From positions 45,262 to 109,261 of the forward strand of contig JAFGIY010000233.1 of assembly GCA_016929335.1 (NCBI GenBank): a DNA stretch of 64,000 nucleotides, written 5' to 3'. The notes under the pieces were generated by a model. That model ran no database searches and was not told where the DNA came from. It worked only from the letters and a program-made list of their open reading frames with translations. Below are positions 18,828-28,702 of the stretch, piece after piece. The position numbers and the translations under genes were made by a program. The DNA is from Acidobacteriota bacterium. GTDB lineage: Bacteria; Acidobacteriota; UBA6911. Numbering within the stretch: the first letter of the stretch is position 1; each line of letters starts with the position of its first letter.

Positions 18828-19799
18828 ATGTCCAAATATCGGATTCAGCCTTTCGACATCGGTTCGACTAAAACCTATCCTCTGGGAAGCAGACAGAGCA
18901 AGGTAACGATAGATCTATTCGGGCGGCCACATGAAAAAGGGGGTACGGTTTCGGAATTTCTGAAGGGCCTTCCCGGCATCCTCGCTTCTCAAAATCTGAA
19001 GGACCTTGCTCACGCAATCATTGCGGCACGCAGCAACGGGAATAACATCATCTGGGGCATGGGCGGTCACGTCATCAAAACGGGGCTTTCACCGATTCTG
19101 ATTGACCTCATGGACCGGGGGCTGATTTCGGCGCTGGCATTCAACGGATCCTGCCTTATCCACGATTTCGAGATCGCCCTTATCGGTTCAACCAGTGAGG
19201 ATGTGGAGGCGCAGCTGCAAACCGGGGCCTTCGGGATGGCGGAGGAGACAGGCCGGGGAATTAACCAGGCAATCCATGAGGGAGTGGCCGATGGGCTTGG
19301 CATTGGAGAGTCGCTCGGACGCTATCTGGCCGAACTGAATCCTCCTTACGGCAAATACAGTCTGCTGTTGCAGGCATACCTCCGCAACCTGCCCGTAACC
19401 GTTCATGTGACTATCGGCGCGGATATCATTCACAACCACCCGAGCGTGTCGCCGGCGGCGATAGGAGAAGGGACGTATCGCGATTTTCGCCTCCTCGCAA
19501 GCCTCGTCGCAGGTTTGAATGAAGGGGGCGTATATCTGAACTGCGGTTCCGCTGTTACTCTGCCCGAAGTCTTCCTGAAGTGCGTGACGCTGGTGCGCAA
19601 CAGCAACCTGCCCTTGAAGAGCTTCACAACCGCGAACCTTGATTTTATCCAGCACTACCGTCCCACTGAAAATGTGATTAAACGGCCTGTAAAAAACGGA
19701 GGACGAGGAATCGCCATCACGGGACACCACGAAATCACAATCCCTCTGCTTGCTGCCTGGCTGGTCGAACTCTCCCCCTACACCAGGAACGACAGCTGA
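18828..19799 (+). CDS. Conserved-looking protein of unknown function, co-transcribed with gmhA
   Basis: I do not recognise a characterised family. The 323-residue protein appears soluble and Rossmann-like, with glycine-rich turns (NGNNIIWGMGGHVIKTGLSP, ALAFNGSCLIHDFEIAL), an acidic segment (IGSTSEDVEAQ) and a possible metal or active-site patch (GADIIHNHPSVSP; GGRGIAITGHHEITIP). The GMGGHVIK-type loop and overall pattern are faintly like deoxyhypusine-synthase-fold proteins; that is a weak impression. Position 6 bases after gmhA suggests a role with phosphorylated sugars or envelope precursors. Confidence 0.85.
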   Translation: MSKYRIQPFDIGSTKTYPLGSRQSKVTIDLFGRPHEKGGTVSEFLKGLPGILASQNLKDLAHAIIAARSNGNNIIWGMGGHVIKTGLSPILIDLMDRGLISALAFNGSCLIHDFEIALIGSTSEDVEAQLQTGAFGMAEETGRGINQAIHEGVADGLGIGESLGRYLAELNPPYGKYSLLLQAYLRNLPVTVHVTIGADIIHNHPSVSPAAIGEGTYRDFRLLASLVAGLNEGGVYLNCGSAVTLPEVFLKCVTLVRNSNLPLKSFTTANLDFIQHYRPTENVIKRPVKNGGRGIAITGHHEITIPLLAAWLVELSPYTRNDS

Positions 19800-19967
19800 C
19801 CTGAATTTCTTAAGTCCGGAAATTCCATGAAGTATTTTGACTGTTCTTAGAGTTGAATCAACTCTAAGTCTCCAAGAAAAGATCCCGGTGTTCCCTTTCT
19901 TCAGGAATGCAGTGCCAACCGCTTTGAGCGTTTCAACCACCAGGCCTCCGGCTCTGTGGAAGGATGC

Positions 19968-20840
19968 TTACCTAACCTGTGGATTGGATGGATTGACGGG
20001 CAGGCCGACGTTGGACTGGAGCTTTATAAGAAGCTCGGCGTTCTTCAGAAATTCAATAAAGCGCTCATCGTTCCGGATGGGATCGAAGTCGGGATTTTTG
20101 CCGATCGCCTTGATATCGGTAAATCCATTGGTAATTGCCAGCTTCAAATTCTCTATGGCTGCCTCGGTATTCCCCGCGCGAGCAAAAAGACGCGCTATGA
20201 AATAATTCTTTTCCTTCAGCGAGCTTCCGGCGCTTGACAGGCTGACCGCACTGGGCCTGGAAAAGATATTGGGATCCAAAGCCAGGCTCTTGCGCCATTC
20301 CGCCATCGCTTTATCATATTTCTTTTTTTCCAGGTAAAGGGATCCGAGATTCATATGGAAGGACGCCTCATCCGCCTTCAGCGCGATGGCTTTCTTAAAT
20401 TGCTTCTCAGCCCTTTTGTAATACTGCTGCGCGAACAATACGGATCCCAGATTATTGTATGGATAGGGGTACTTGGGATTGATCTCCATGGCTTGACGGA
20501 AAGCCTGGCTGGCATCCGAATAATATCCAAGCTGAGAAAAGGCAATTCCCATCCGGTTATACAGATATTCGCTATAGGGATTCAAGCTTCGCGCTTCGAT
20601 ATACTTGATCAATGCAGCATAGGTTTCTTTGCGCTCAAAAGCCAGATCTCCTTCTTTTATCAGCTCATTCGCACGAGCGATGTCTTCGGGTGAAATTGGG
20701 ACGCGGACCATTTTCGGAGAGCAGCCGATTAAAAATAAACTAAAAAGGAAGAACAGCAAAGGTGGTCTAAGGATGCGTGAAAAGGTGCCTTGTATGGATG
20801 TCCGCGCCTTAAGGAAGCAGATATTGTGGGCGGCCCTCAT
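19968..20840 (-). CDS. TPR-repeat lipoprotein
   Basis: This is a tetratricopeptide-repeat lipoprotein, probably a periplasmic scaffold. The signal (LLFFLFSLFLIGC) ends in a lipobox at about residue 40, rather far from the ATG, so a later start is possible. At least four TPR units follow (IEARSLNPYSEYLYNRMGIA; AMEINPKYPYPYNNLGSVLF; AIALKADEASFHMNLGSLYL; MAEWRKSLALDPN). It is the third gene in the lepA direction with a 58-base gap. TPR lipoproteins of the PilF type assist secretins, but nothing links this one to the gsp genes beyond the shared genome region. Confidence 0.85.
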   Translation of the reverse strand: MRAAHNICFLKARTSIQGTFSRILRPPLLFFLFSLFLIGCSPKMVRVPISPEDIARANELIKEGDLAFERKETYAALIKYIEARSLNPYSEYLYNRMGIAFSQLGYYSDASQAFRQAMEINPKYPYPYNNLGSVLFAQQYYKRAEKQFKKAIALKADEASFHMNLGSLYLEKKKYDKAMAEWRKSLALDPNIFSRPSAVSLSSAGSSLKEKNYFIARLFARAGNTEAAIENLKLAITNGFTDIKAIGKNPDFDPIRNDERFIEFLKNAELLIKLQSNVGLPVNPSNPQVR

Positions 20841-20898
20841 AAAGGAATACTAAGCTTGGCCCGCGGGCCAATCAAGTGCATTGACTGTACAACCCCGT

Positions 20899-21288
20899 TT
20901 ATAAGGTACCGATGAAACTCGATGCGTCGATCTTAAAATTTAAATCGCGTTCGAGAATGATGAAGTTGACCGGCACCGAATAGGTAACCAGGATATGAAG
21001 CTGGCCGGCGAAGCGGTCTACTTTGACATTTTCCTTTTCAACCCGGATTTCGTTCTTCTTCGCCAGGACCAGGATTTCTTTGACGATCGTTTCATTATCA
21101 AAGAATCGAGCTCCTGCCCGACTGGCCGTCGTCTTAATATCATTTTCGAAATTGAAATTTTGATAGTAAATTGGGACAAGCACGATCCCCAGATATATCG
21201 CTGCGGCAATAAGGGCGATGCTCAACATGCATCCGATCATGCCTTTGCCTTCGGAACTGCGCAGACGATGGAAGGTGTTTTTATTCAT
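20899..21288 (-). CDS. Small single-pass membrane protein of unknown function
   Basis: The 129-residue protein has a short basic N-terminus (HRLRSSEGKGM), one hydrophobic helix (IGCMLSIALIAAAIYLGIVLV) and a small alpha/beta domain outside (DNETIVKEILVLAKKNEI; QLHILVTYSVPVNFIILERD). The N-terminal KGMIG plus helix resembles a pilin-like or DUF4845-like layout. No function can be given. It lies between lepA and the TPR lipoprotein. Confidence 0.75.
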   Translation of the reverse strand: MNKNTFHRLRSSEGKGMIGCMLSIALIAAAIYLGIVLVPIYYQNFNFENDIKTTASRAGARFFDNETIVKEILVLAKKNEIRVEKENVKVDRFAGQLHILVTYSVPVNFIILERDLNFKIDASSFIGTL

Positions 21289-21438
21289 ACTCGCAATTCT
21301 CCCGGGGGATTCTCTTTAAATCGGCGCAACAGCCCGCAATCATTAAATCTTAGTATATCCAGCCTGAATTTGCCCGCAACCGGCTGCACCCGCACGAATC
21401 TACGGTAACATGAAATCCATAAGAAACACAAAGAGAAG

Positions 21439-21479
21439 CAGTTGTTAGTGAGATTTGTTTTTACTAACGATTAACGACC
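21439..21479. repeat. Inverted short-word repeat (GTTAGT/ACTAAC) downstream of lepA
   Basis: GTTGTTAGTGAG (21441-21452) faces ACTAACGATTAACGAC (21463-21478). The same GTCGTTAGT/ACTAACGAC word recurs inside gspK (5442-5451) and at 57965-58026. Confidence 0.55.
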
Positions 21480-21486
21480 GCTTCCT

Positions 21487-23292
21487 TCACTCGACCTTAA
21501 GGATGGCAAGGAATGCCTCCTGCGGTATCTCCACTTTTCCCAAACGCTTCATCCGCCTCTTGCCTTCCTTTTGCTTTTCAAGAAGCTTTCTCTTCCTGGT
21601 GATATCGCCGCCGTAGCATTTTGCGAGGACGTTCTTTCGCATGGCCCGAACCACTTCACGGGCGATGATTTTGCTGCCGATTGCCGCCTGAATAACGACT
21701 TCGAACATCTGGCGGGGAATCAGCTCCTTCATTTTTTCGGCCAGCGCTCTGCCTCTGGCGGTCGCCGTATCCTGGTGAACGATGAGAGAAAGAGCATCCA
21801 CGGGTTCTCCGCCGACCAGGATATCCAGTCGCACCAGGCGGGATTCCTGGTATCCGCAGAAGTGGTAATCCAGTGATGCGTATCCGCGCGATGCCGATTT
21901 CATGCGGTCGTAAAAATCCAGAACGATCTCATTTAAAGGAAGCTCGTAGGTAATGAGGACTCTGTTTCTCGTGATGTACTCGAATCCTTTCTGAACTCCC
22001 CGCTTTTCTTCGGCAAGCTTGAGAATCGGCCCGACATATTCGTCGTTGGTGAGAATCATCGCCTTGATCACCGGCTCTTCAAACTTTGCAATCTCACCCG
22101 GCTCCGGAAGCTTGGAGGGATTATGGATTTCGAGGACTTCGCCTTTCTGAGTCGTTATCCGGTAGCGCACGCCCGGTGCGGTAGTGATCAGCGAGAGATT
22201 GAATTCGCGCTCCAGGCGCTCCTGCACGATCTCCATGTGAAGCAATCCGAGGAATCCACAGCGGAAGCCGAAACCGAGCGCACCCGATGTATCCGGCTCA
22301 TAAAAAAAGGCTGAATCATTCAGCTGCAGTTTTGAGAGTGCATCCCGCAGAGCTTCATAGTCTGCATTATTTGTCGGGTAAAGGCCGGCGAACACCATGG
22401 GCTTGATTTCCTGGAAACCGGGGAAGGGTTCGGAGGTAGGCCGCGCATTTTCGGTGATCGTGTCGCCGATTTTTGTGTCCGCCACCCGCTTGATATTGGC
22501 TATAACGTAGCCGACTTCGCCCACCGACAGCTCATCCACATCCACGTATTTAGGAGTGATAACGCCGACCTGCTCGACGGTAAATACCTGCTGCGTACTT
22601 ACCATCCGGACCTGCTGACCTTTGCGGATCGTTCCGTCGATGACGCGCACCAGCACAATCACTCCCCTGTAAGAATCGAACCATGAATCGAAAATCAGGG
22701 CTTTGAGCGGATTGTCGTATTCCCCGCGAGGCGGAGGGAGCCGGTGAACGATAGCCTCAAGGATTTCCTCGGTGCCGATTCCTTCTTTGGCGCTGGCCAG
22801 AATCGCGTCCCTGGCGTCCAGGCCGATGATGTTTTCAATCTGATCCTTGATTCTCGGGATTTCGGCGCTCGGCAAATCTATTTTGTTGATAACCGGGATG
22901 ATTTCGAGGTGATGATCCAGTGCCAGATAAGTGTTGGCCAGCGTTTGCGCTTCCACTCCCTGGGCCGCGTCGACAACCAGCAACGCCCCTTCGCAGGCCG
23001 AGAGGCTGCGGGATACTTCATAGGAAAAATCGACATGCCCGGGAGTATCGATAAGGTTCAGGACATAATCTTCCCCGTTTTGCGCTCGATAGTTCAGCCT
23101 CACGGAATGCGCTTTGATCGTGATGCCCCGTTCCCGCTCCAGGTCCATCGCATCCAGAACCTGATCCGCCATTTCGCGCTTCGTAAGCGCCCCGGTCCGT
23201 TCCAGAAGACGGTCGGCCAGCGTAGACTTGCCATGGTCGATGTGCGCAATAATGGAAAAATTGCGTATATGGCTTTTATCCTTCAGCACCAT
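21487..23292 (-). CDS. lepA: Elongation factor 4 (LepA)
   Basis: LepA is a ribosome-associated GTPase linked to initiation and stalled translation. The G domain is complete: [20 protein letters not shown] (G1), [14 protein letters not shown] (G2), [12 protein letters not shown] (G3), NKIDLPSA (G4). The LepA-specific C-terminal domain ends [20 protein letters not shown] and [18 protein letters not shown]. 601 residues is standard. A promoter lies at 23328-23355, one edge of which overlaps the 24-bp inverted repeat. It is divergent from uvrB. Confidence 0.98.
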   Translation of the reverse strand: MVLKDKSHIRNFSIIAHIDHGKSTLADRLLERTGALTKREMADQVLDAMDLERERGITIKAHSVRLNYRAQNGEDYVLNLIDTPGHVDFSYEVSRSLSACEGALLVVDAAQGVEAQTLANTYLALDHHLEIIPVINKIDLPSAEIPRIKDQIENIIGLDARDAILASAKEGIGTEEILEAIVHRLPPPRGEYDNPLKALIFDSWFDSYRGVIVLVRVIDGTIRKGQQVRMVSTQQVFTVEQVGVITPKYVDVDELSVGEVGYVIANIKRVADTKIGDTITENARPTSEPFPGFQEIKPMVFAGLYPTNNADYEALRDALSKLQLNDSAFFYEPDTSGALGFGFRCGFLGLLHMEIVQERLEREFNLSLITTAPGVRYRITTQKGEVLEIHNPSKLPEPGEIAKFEEPVIKAMILTNDEYVGPILKLAEEKRGVQKGFEYITRNRVLITYELPLNEIVLDFYDRMKSASRGYASLDYHFCGYQESRLVRLDILVGGEPVDALSLIVHQDTATARGRALAEKMKELIPRQMFEVVIQAAIGSKIIAREVVRAMRKNVLAKCYGGDITRKRKLLEKQKEGKRRMKRLGKVEIPQEAFLAILKVE

Positions 23293-23327
23293 CCAATCCT
23301 CGATTCTCCCAACGATACAGGCTAGTA

Positions 23328-23355
23328 ACTATACCGCCAAATAGCTCAAATACAA
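23328..23355 (-). promoter_or_regulatory. Predicted lepA promoter
   Basis: On the minus strand TTGTAT (23355-23350) and TATAGT (23333-23328) are separated by 16 bases. The -35 uses the outer end of the inverted repeat's left arm. Confidence 0.4.
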
Positions 23356-23417
23356 GAACGCCACGGATTGCACGGATCTAAAAATAAATATTCTCCGTGC
23401 AATCCGTGGCGTTCTTG
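23353..23417. repeat. Perfect 24-bp inverted repeat between divergent lepA and uvrB
   Basis: 23353-23376 and 23394-23417 are exact reverse complements with a 17-base AT-rich loop. The arm contains CCACGGATTGCACGGA, itself a doubled word (ACGGATTGC, ACGGA). It lies between divergent genes, so it is not a normal end-of-gene terminator. A run of T follows the right arm on the plus strand. Confidence 0.95.
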
Positions 23418-23426
23418 TTTTTCAGG

Positions 23427-23432
23427 TATAAT
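23427..23432 (+). promoter_or_regulatory. Consensus -10 hexamer before uvrB
   Basis: TATAAT lies 12 bases before the uvrB ATG, immediately downstream of the inverted repeat. No good -35 is seen at the right distance; it would fall inside the right arm. If used, the transcript would be almost leaderless. Confidence 0.3.
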
Positions 23433-23444
23433 GAACAACTTGCG

Positions 23445-25541
23445 ATGACCAAGAAATCCTCAACCGACAAAGATCTGACCTATTCAAATATTTCCTACGG
23501 GAAAGCCCTTATTCACTCCTCCAGATTTCAGATCAGCACTCAATTTCAACCCTGTGGCAATCAGGCCGACGCGATTGAAAGCCTCGTCAGCGGAGTGGAG
23601 TCGGGAGAGAAGCATCAGGTACTGCTTGGCGTCACAGGGTCCGGGAAAACTTTTACAATGGCCAAAACGATCGAGGCCCTGCAGCGCCCAGCCCTGATAC
23701 TGGCCCACAACAAAACGCTGGCCGCTCAGCTCTATCGTGAGTTCAAGACGTTTTTTCCCGAAAACGCCGTAGAATATTTCGTATCGTACTACGACTACTA
23801 CCAGCCGGAAGCCTACATCGCCGCCACCGATACCTACATAGAAAAGGATGCGCTGATCAACGATGAAATCGACCGATTGCGCCATTCCGCCACCCGCTCG
23901 CTTTTCGAGCGCCGGGATTGCATCATCGTAGCCAGTGTCTCATGCATCTACGGCCTGGGTTCTCCGGAAGCATATTACGGCATGCTCCTCTTTTTGGAAA
24001 AGGGACAGCAGATCAAACGTGACGAGATCCTGCGCCGCCTCGTCGAAATGCAATATTCCCGCCAGGACTACGGGCTTGAAAGAGGATGTTTCCGGGCACG
24101 CGGCGATGTCGTGGAGGTGTTTCCGTCTTATGAGGATTATGCGATTCGAATCGAAATGTTTGGGGACGAAATCGATTCCATGGCTCTGATCGATCCGATC
24201 ACCGGACGCATATTGAAAAAGCATGACCGTATGCCGATATACCCGAAGTCGCATTATGTTCAGCCGAGAGATCAGCTCCTGGAAGCCATCGACGGCATCA
24301 AAGCGGAACTGGAGGAATACAGGACTCAGCTGGAACGGGAAGAAAAGCTTCTGGAAGCGCGCCGGCTGCATCAGCGGACGATGTTCGACATCGAAATGAT
24401 GAGGGAGCTCGGTTACTGTCGCGGGATCGAAAACTATTCCCGCCACCTGACGGGCCGGAGACCCGGAGAACCGCCTCCAACTTTGCTGGATTACCTGCCG
24501 CGCGACTGGGTGTTGTTCGTGGATGAAAGCCACGCCACAATTCCACAGGTGAGGGGCATGTATTTCGGCGACCGGTCGCGCAAGGAGATACTCGTAAAAT
24601 ACGGATTCAGGCTTCCTTCGGCATTGGACAACCGGCCGCTGAATTTTGTTGAATTCGAGAACCGGGTCAATCAGGTCATCTATGTTTCTGCCACTCCCGG
24701 GCCCTATGAATTGACAAAGTCCTCCGGGGTGATAGTGGAGCAGCTTGTCCGGCCGACCGGATTGACGGATCCGCAGATCGAGGTGCGTCCGGTCGCCGGC
24801 CAGGTCGACGACCTCATGGAGGAAATCCGCCGCCGGGCTGAGCTGAATGAGCGAGTTCTTGTAACGACGCTGACCAAGCGCATGGCGGAGGACCTTGCGG
24901 AATATTACACGGAACTGGGAATGAGAGTGAGGTATCTCCATTCGGAAATAGAAACTCTGGATCGCATCAAGGTTCTACGCTCTCTGCGCGCAGGCGAATT
25001 TGACGCGCTTATCGGCATCAACCTTCTGCGGGAGGGGCTGGATCTTCCCGAAGTATCCCTCGTAGCCATCCTGGATGCGGATAAGGAGGGCTTTCTTCGA
25101 TCCTCGACATCTCTGATCCAGACCATGGGCCGGGCTGCACGGCATATCAACGGCAGGGCGATTCTCTATGCGGATGTGATTACAGGCTCGATGCGCACCG
25201 CTATTGAAGAGACCAACCGCCGGCGCTCGGAACAGCAGCGCTTCAATGAGGAAAACAACATCACTCCGCAGTCCATTATCAAACCCCTCGATCCGGAACT
25301 GGTGCGCATCTATGAGGGGGATTATTATGAAATGCCGGCCATAGCTGAAGAGGCAAAAAATTATCATTCCGCCGAGGAATTGGATCTGGAAATTCAGCGC
25401 CTGGAAAACGAAATGCGTGAAGCAGCCAAGCAGTTTGAATTTGAAAAGGCGGCAGCGCTTCGAGACCATGCCAGGAAGCTGAAAAAAACAGCAATGGAAT
25501 TCCTTGCACAACCCGAGTCTCCCCATGATACAAACGATTAA
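23445..25541 (+). CDS. uvrB: Excinuclease ABC subunit B
   Basis: UvrB is the damage-verifying helicase subunit of nucleotide excision repair. Walker A is [13 protein letters not shown]; the beta-hairpin [20 protein letters not shown] is intact; helicase motifs [30 protein letters not shown] and [18 protein letters not shown] follow; and the UVR domain closes the protein ([20 protein letters not shown]). I start at ATG 23445 (MTKKSSTDK) because the longer frame from 23397 would begin inside the inverted repeat. 698 residues is normal. It overlaps aroA by 17 bases. Confidence 0.97.
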   Translation: MTKKSSTDKDLTYSNISYGKALIHSSRFQISTQFQPCGNQADAIESLVSGVESGEKHQVLLGVTGSGKTFTMAKTIEALQRPALILAHNKTLAAQLYREFKTFFPENAVEYFVSYYDYYQPEAYIAATDTYIEKDALINDEIDRLRHSATRSLFERRDCIIVASVSCIYGLGSPEAYYGMLLFLEKGQQIKRDEILRRLVEMQYSRQDYGLERGCFRARGDVVEVFPSYEDYAIRIEMFGDEIDSMALIDPITGRILKKHDRMPIYPKSHYVQPRDQLLEAIDGIKAELEEYRTQLEREEKLLEARRLHQRTMFDIEMMRELGYCRGIENYSRHLTGRRPGEPPPTLLDYLPRDWVLFVDESHATIPQVRGMYFGDRSRKEILVKYGFRLPSALDNRPLNFVEFENRVNQVIYVSATPGPYELTKSSGVIVEQLVRPTGLTDPQIEVRPVAGQVDDLMEEIRRRAELNERVLVTTLTKRMAEDLAEYYTELGMRVRYLHSEIETLDRIKVLRSLRAGEFDALIGINLLREGLDLPEVSLVAILDADKEGFLRSSTSLIQTMGRAARHINGRAILYADVITGSMRTAIEETNRRRSEQQRFNEENNITPQSIIKPLDPELVRIYEGDYYEMPAIAEEAKNYHSAEELDLEIQRLENEMREAAKQFEFEKAAALRDHARKLKKTAMEFLAQPESPHDTND

Positions 25542-26826
25542 TCCCGCGTCCTCACTCTCCGGAACCGTGCGATTGCCCGGAGACAAATCGATTTCTCATC
25601 GGTACGCAATGCTTGCAGCCATTGCCGAAGGAACGACCGTAATCGAAAATTTCGCAGCAAGCCGGGACTGCCACAGCACGCTCGGATGCCTCCGGTCGCT
25701 TGGAGTAGAGGTAGAGGAATCCGGCGCAACCGTAACCGTCAGCGGACGCGGATTACGGGGTTTGAAAGAGCCCGACCGCGTATTGGATGCCGGCAATTCC
25801 GGAACGACCATCCGCCTGCTTTCCGGAATACTGGCAGGGCATCCGTTTGAATCCTCCATCACGGGAGATGAATCCCTTTCCAACCGGCCGATGGGAAGAA
25901 TCATCCGCCCGCTGCGGCAAATGGGAGCAGAAATAGAATCCCGCGATCGGGAATTGCCGCCGCTCCGGATCCGGGGAGGATCCCTGAAAGGAATCCGCTA
26001 TACGCTTCCTGTGGCCAGTGCTCAGGTAAAGTCTTGCGTTCTCCTCGCCGGCCTTTATGGAAATGCGCCGACAGCTGTGGAAGAAACGGTTCCAACGCGG
26101 GATCACACCGAAATTGCATTGAGGGAATTTGGAGCGGGTTTGCGCAAGCAGGGGAACTGGATTGAGGTGGATCCGCAGCCGAGGTTGAAGGGGAGGCATC
26201 TTGCGGCGCCGGCAGACCTTTCCGCAGCAGCGTTTTTTCTGGTTGCCGCCGCTTTGATTCCGGATGCGGAACTATCGCTTCCCGGCGTAGGCCTGAATGC
26301 AAGGCGGCGTGAGCTGCTCGATTACCTGATTCGCGCCGGATTGAGCCTAAGCATAGAGAATGAAACCGGAATTGCCGGCGAGCCGCGGGGGGACCTGAAG
26401 GCTTGTTACAGCCCCGATCTGCTGCAGCGGCAGCTTCCACCTATTCATGGAGAACTGGCCGCATCGCTCATCGATGAGATTCCCGTGCTCGCGGTGCTCG
26501 GGTCCCAGGCGGCCGGTGGCCTGACGATTTCCGATGCAAAGGAACTGCGGGTCAAAGAAAGCGACAGAATTTCCGCCATCGTTGCGAATCTGCAGGCCAT
26601 GGGAGCAGAAGTGGAAGAGAAACCGGACGGCTTCACCATACAAAGCGCCCGGCGCTTGTACGGAGCCGACATTATCACGCGTGGCGACCACCGCATCGCA
26701 ATGGCTTTTGCAATCGCCGGGCTTGCAGCCGGCGGACAGACGCGAATTCATGATGCGGAATGTGCCGACGTGAGCTTCCCCGGTTTCTGGGAGACGCTGC
26801 GGATGGCTGCCGCTCCGATAAAATAA
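25525..26826 (+). CDS. aroA: 3-phosphoshikimate 1-carboxyvinyltransferase (EPSP synthase)
   Basis: AroA transfers enolpyruvate from PEP to shikimate 3-phosphate in the shikimate pathway. It shows [20 protein letters not shown] (substrate-binding Lys/Ser/Arg), [37 protein letters not shown] and [14 protein letters not shown]. The ATG at 25525 overlaps the uvrB end by 17 bases; the TTG 7 codons earlier is less likely. About 433 residues is standard. The pairing with uvrB appears to be operon convenience, not function. Confidence 0.97.
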   Translation: MIQTINPASSLSGTVRLPGDKSISHRYAMLAAIAEGTTVIENFAASRDCHSTLGCLRSLGVEVEESGATVTVSGRGLRGLKEPDRVLDAGNSGTTIRLLSGILAGHPFESSITGDESLSNRPMGRIIRPLRQMGAEIESRDRELPPLRIRGGSLKGIRYTLPVASAQVKSCVLLAGLYGNAPTAVEETVPTRDHTEIALREFGAGLRKQGNWIEVDPQPRLKGRHLAAPADLSAAAFFLVAAALIPDAELSLPGVGLNARRRELLDYLIRAGLSLSIENETGIAGEPRGDLKACYSPDLLQRQLPPIHGELAASLIDEIPVLAVLGSQAAGGLTISDAKELRVKESDRISAIVANLQAMGAEVEEKPDGFTIQSARRLYGADIITRGDHRIAMAFAIAGLAAGGQTRIHDAECADVSFPGFWETLRMAAAPIK

Positions 26827-26831
26827 ACCTT

Positions 26832-26892
26832 GGATTTTCACCGATTCGCACCGAGAGAAATGAGCTTTCAATTCGTGCCAATCGATGAGGAT
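26832..26892. repeat. Degenerate AATTCGTG-type word repeat between convergent aroA and sigma gene
   Basis: The 73-base convergent gap carries CACCGATTCGCACCGAGAG and CAATTCGTGCCAATCGATG, which are weakly inverted to each other. The AATTCGTG word is shared with 8990-9016 and 33284-33303. It may serve as the shared end of the two transcripts. Confidence 0.45.
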
Positions 26893-26899
26893 CCGCGGT

Positions 26900-27493
26900 T
26901 CATTTGTTTTTCAGGGCTTTCCCCACAAGGATCTTCAGGCGGGATCGGGCGCGGAAGACCTTCAGCCGTGCTGCCTGTTCCGTACACTTCAGAATCTCAG
27001 CCATTTTGGGATAAGCAATATCCTGGATATCCCGAAGAACGATCGCCATCCTTTGCTGAGCCGGCAGCTGGTCCAGCATCTTCTTCAGAAGAGCAAGCAT
27101 CTCCTGCCTGTCTTCATCCGAGACGACAGGAATCTCATTCTGGCTTATCAGATTCTCGATACTATTGGTTTCCTCCGAGCTCAGCTCGCTGAACGTTCGG
27201 GTCTTCATGCGCCGTATTCGCCGGAGTTCGTCATAGCACTGGTTGACGGCGATCCGGTAAAGCCATGGGAAAAACGGCCTCCGGTTGTCGAACTTGGGCA
27301 GGGAGAAATAGACCTTGGTGAAAATCTTCTGTGCGACGTCTTCGAAGTCTTTCTGGTATCCGAGGTAGTGATAGGCGAGGTTCAGGACCGTCTGCTGATA
27401 TTTTTTTACAATCTCTTCAAAGGCAAACTCGTCCCCCTGCCGGCATCGGGCAACCAACTCGCGGTCTTCATCTGCATACGCTTCCTTAGACAC
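26900..27493 (-). CDS. ECF-type RNA polymerase sigma factor (second)
   Basis: This is an alternative sigma factor of ECF type. Region 2 is FEEIVKKYQQTVLNLAYHYL and FEDVAQKIFTKVYFSLPKFD; the next conserved piece is PFFPWLYRIAVNQCYDELRR; region 4 is LPAQQRMAIVLRDIQDIAYP with an unusual recognition part TEQAARLKVFRARSRLKIL instead of the common GTVKSRL. 197 residues is normal. No anti-sigma gene is adjacent; it lies 15 bases downstream of an aminotransferase, last in a four-gene run, so its partner must be elsewhere or absent. Confidence 0.9.
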   Translation of the reverse strand: MSKEAYADEDRELVARCRQGDEFAFEEIVKKYQQTVLNLAYHYLGYQKDFEDVAQKIFTKVYFSLPKFDNRRPFFPWLYRIAVNQCYDELRRIRRMKTRTFSELSSEETNSIENLISQNEIPVVSDEDRQEMLALLKKMLDQLPAQQRMAIVLRDIQDIAYPKMAEILKCTEQAARLKVFRARSRLKILVGKALKNK

Positions 27494-27508
27494 AAGATAA
27501 ATCCTACA

Positions 27509-28702
27509 CTATCCCGGTCCGTCAGGTCTTCGGGAAATAGTCTGCAATCTGTCTCCGGCAGATTGCAGCGTAGAGTCCTTCTTGCAGAAACAGAAGCGGA
27601 TGTAACCGGAACCCTGTTCCGGTTTCTGGAAGAAGCTGCTGCCGGGCACCGCCGCGACGCCGACATCCTTCACGAGGTAGCGGGCAAAATCCGTATCGTT
27701 GAGCCTGCTCAGCGCTCTGAATCCCGCCATAATATAGTATGCGCCCTGCGGCGCTGAACAATGGAAGCCCGCATCGCGCAGGGCTTTCAGAAGCAGATCA
27801 CGCCGGCGCTGATAAACGGCGGCAAGATCCGTGTAATATTCCTGCGGGAGAGCCAGCGCTACGGCTCCGGCTTCCTGCAGCGGTGCGGGCGCGCCGACAG
27901 TAAGGAAATCATGAACCTTTCGTATGCCCTGGGTTAAATGAGGTGAAGCGATTGCATACCCCACCCGCCATCCTGTGACGCTGTAGGTTTTGCTCAATGC
28001 GTTGACGGTAATGGTCCGGTCCCGCATGCCGTCGAGACTTGCCATCGCGGTGTGAGTATGTTTGTCGTAAAGGATATACTCATAGATCTCGTCTGTGATG
28101 GCCAGAGCATCCCATTTCATGCACAGGTCGGCGATCAATTGCAGTTCCGAGGATGTGAAAACCTTGCCGGTGGGATTGTTGGGCGTGTTGATGATGATTG
28201 CGCGCGTGTGATTGTTGAATGCCGCCTCAAGCTCTTTCGGATCAAAATGCCAGTCCGGCGGATGCAATGTTACAAAACGAGGAGTGGCGCCGGACAGGAT
28301 TGTATCGGGACCATAATTTTCATAAAAAGGCTCGAATATGATTACCTCATCCCCGGGATTAATCGTTGCCAGCAGGCTGGCGATCATGGCTTCTGTGGAT
28401 CCGCATGTGACGGTGATCTCCCTTTCCGGATCTACATCCATGCCAAGTCCGGCTTTAACCTTCACCGCAATTGCATCGCGGAACACTTTCGCTCCCCAGG
28501 TAATGGCATATTGATTGATGCCCTTCATGATCGCCCGGCAGGCCGCTTCCTTTATTTCGCCGGGCGCTTCGAAATCGGGCATTCCCTGAGCCAGGTTTAT
28601 CGCATTATGCATCTGAGCAAGACGCGTCATTTCTCTGATGACGGATTCCGTGAATCGTTCCGCCTTCTGTGAAAGCGTAGGTTTTGTCATGGCTATTCTC
28701 AT
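27509..28702 (-). CDS. Pyridoxal-phosphate aminotransferase, class I/II
   Basis: This is a fold-type I aminotransferase of the aspartate/aromatic/kynurenine group. The signature elements are INLAQGMPDFEAPGEIKEAA (substrate arm), PNNPTGKVFTSSELQLIADL, ITDEIYEYILYDKHTH, the PLP lysine in TVNALSKTYSVTGWRVGYAI, and a C-terminal Arg in GYIRFCFCKKD. 397 residues is typical. The ATG at 28702 overlaps the transglycosylase stop (ATGA), so the genes are coupled. The exact amino acid donor cannot be read from sequence. Confidence 0.93.
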   Translation of the reverse strand: MRIAMTKPTLSQKAERFTESVIREMTRLAQMHNAINLAQGMPDFEAPGEIKEAACRAIMKGINQYAITWGAKVFRDAIAVKVKAGLGMDVDPEREITVTCGSTEAMIASLLATINPGDEVIIFEPFYENYGPDTILSGATPRFVTLHPPDWHFDPKELEAAFNNHTRAIIINTPNNPTGKVFTSSELQLIADLCMKWDALAITDEIYEYILYDKHTHTAMASLDGMRDRTITVNALSKTYSVTGWRVGYAIASPHLTQGIRKVHDFLTVGAPAPLQEAGAVALALPQEYYTDLAAVYQRRRDLLLKALRDAGFHCSAPQGAYYIMAGFRALSRLNDTDFARYLVKDVGVAAVPGSSFFQKPEQGSGYIRFCFCKKDSTLQSAGDRLQTISRRPDGPG

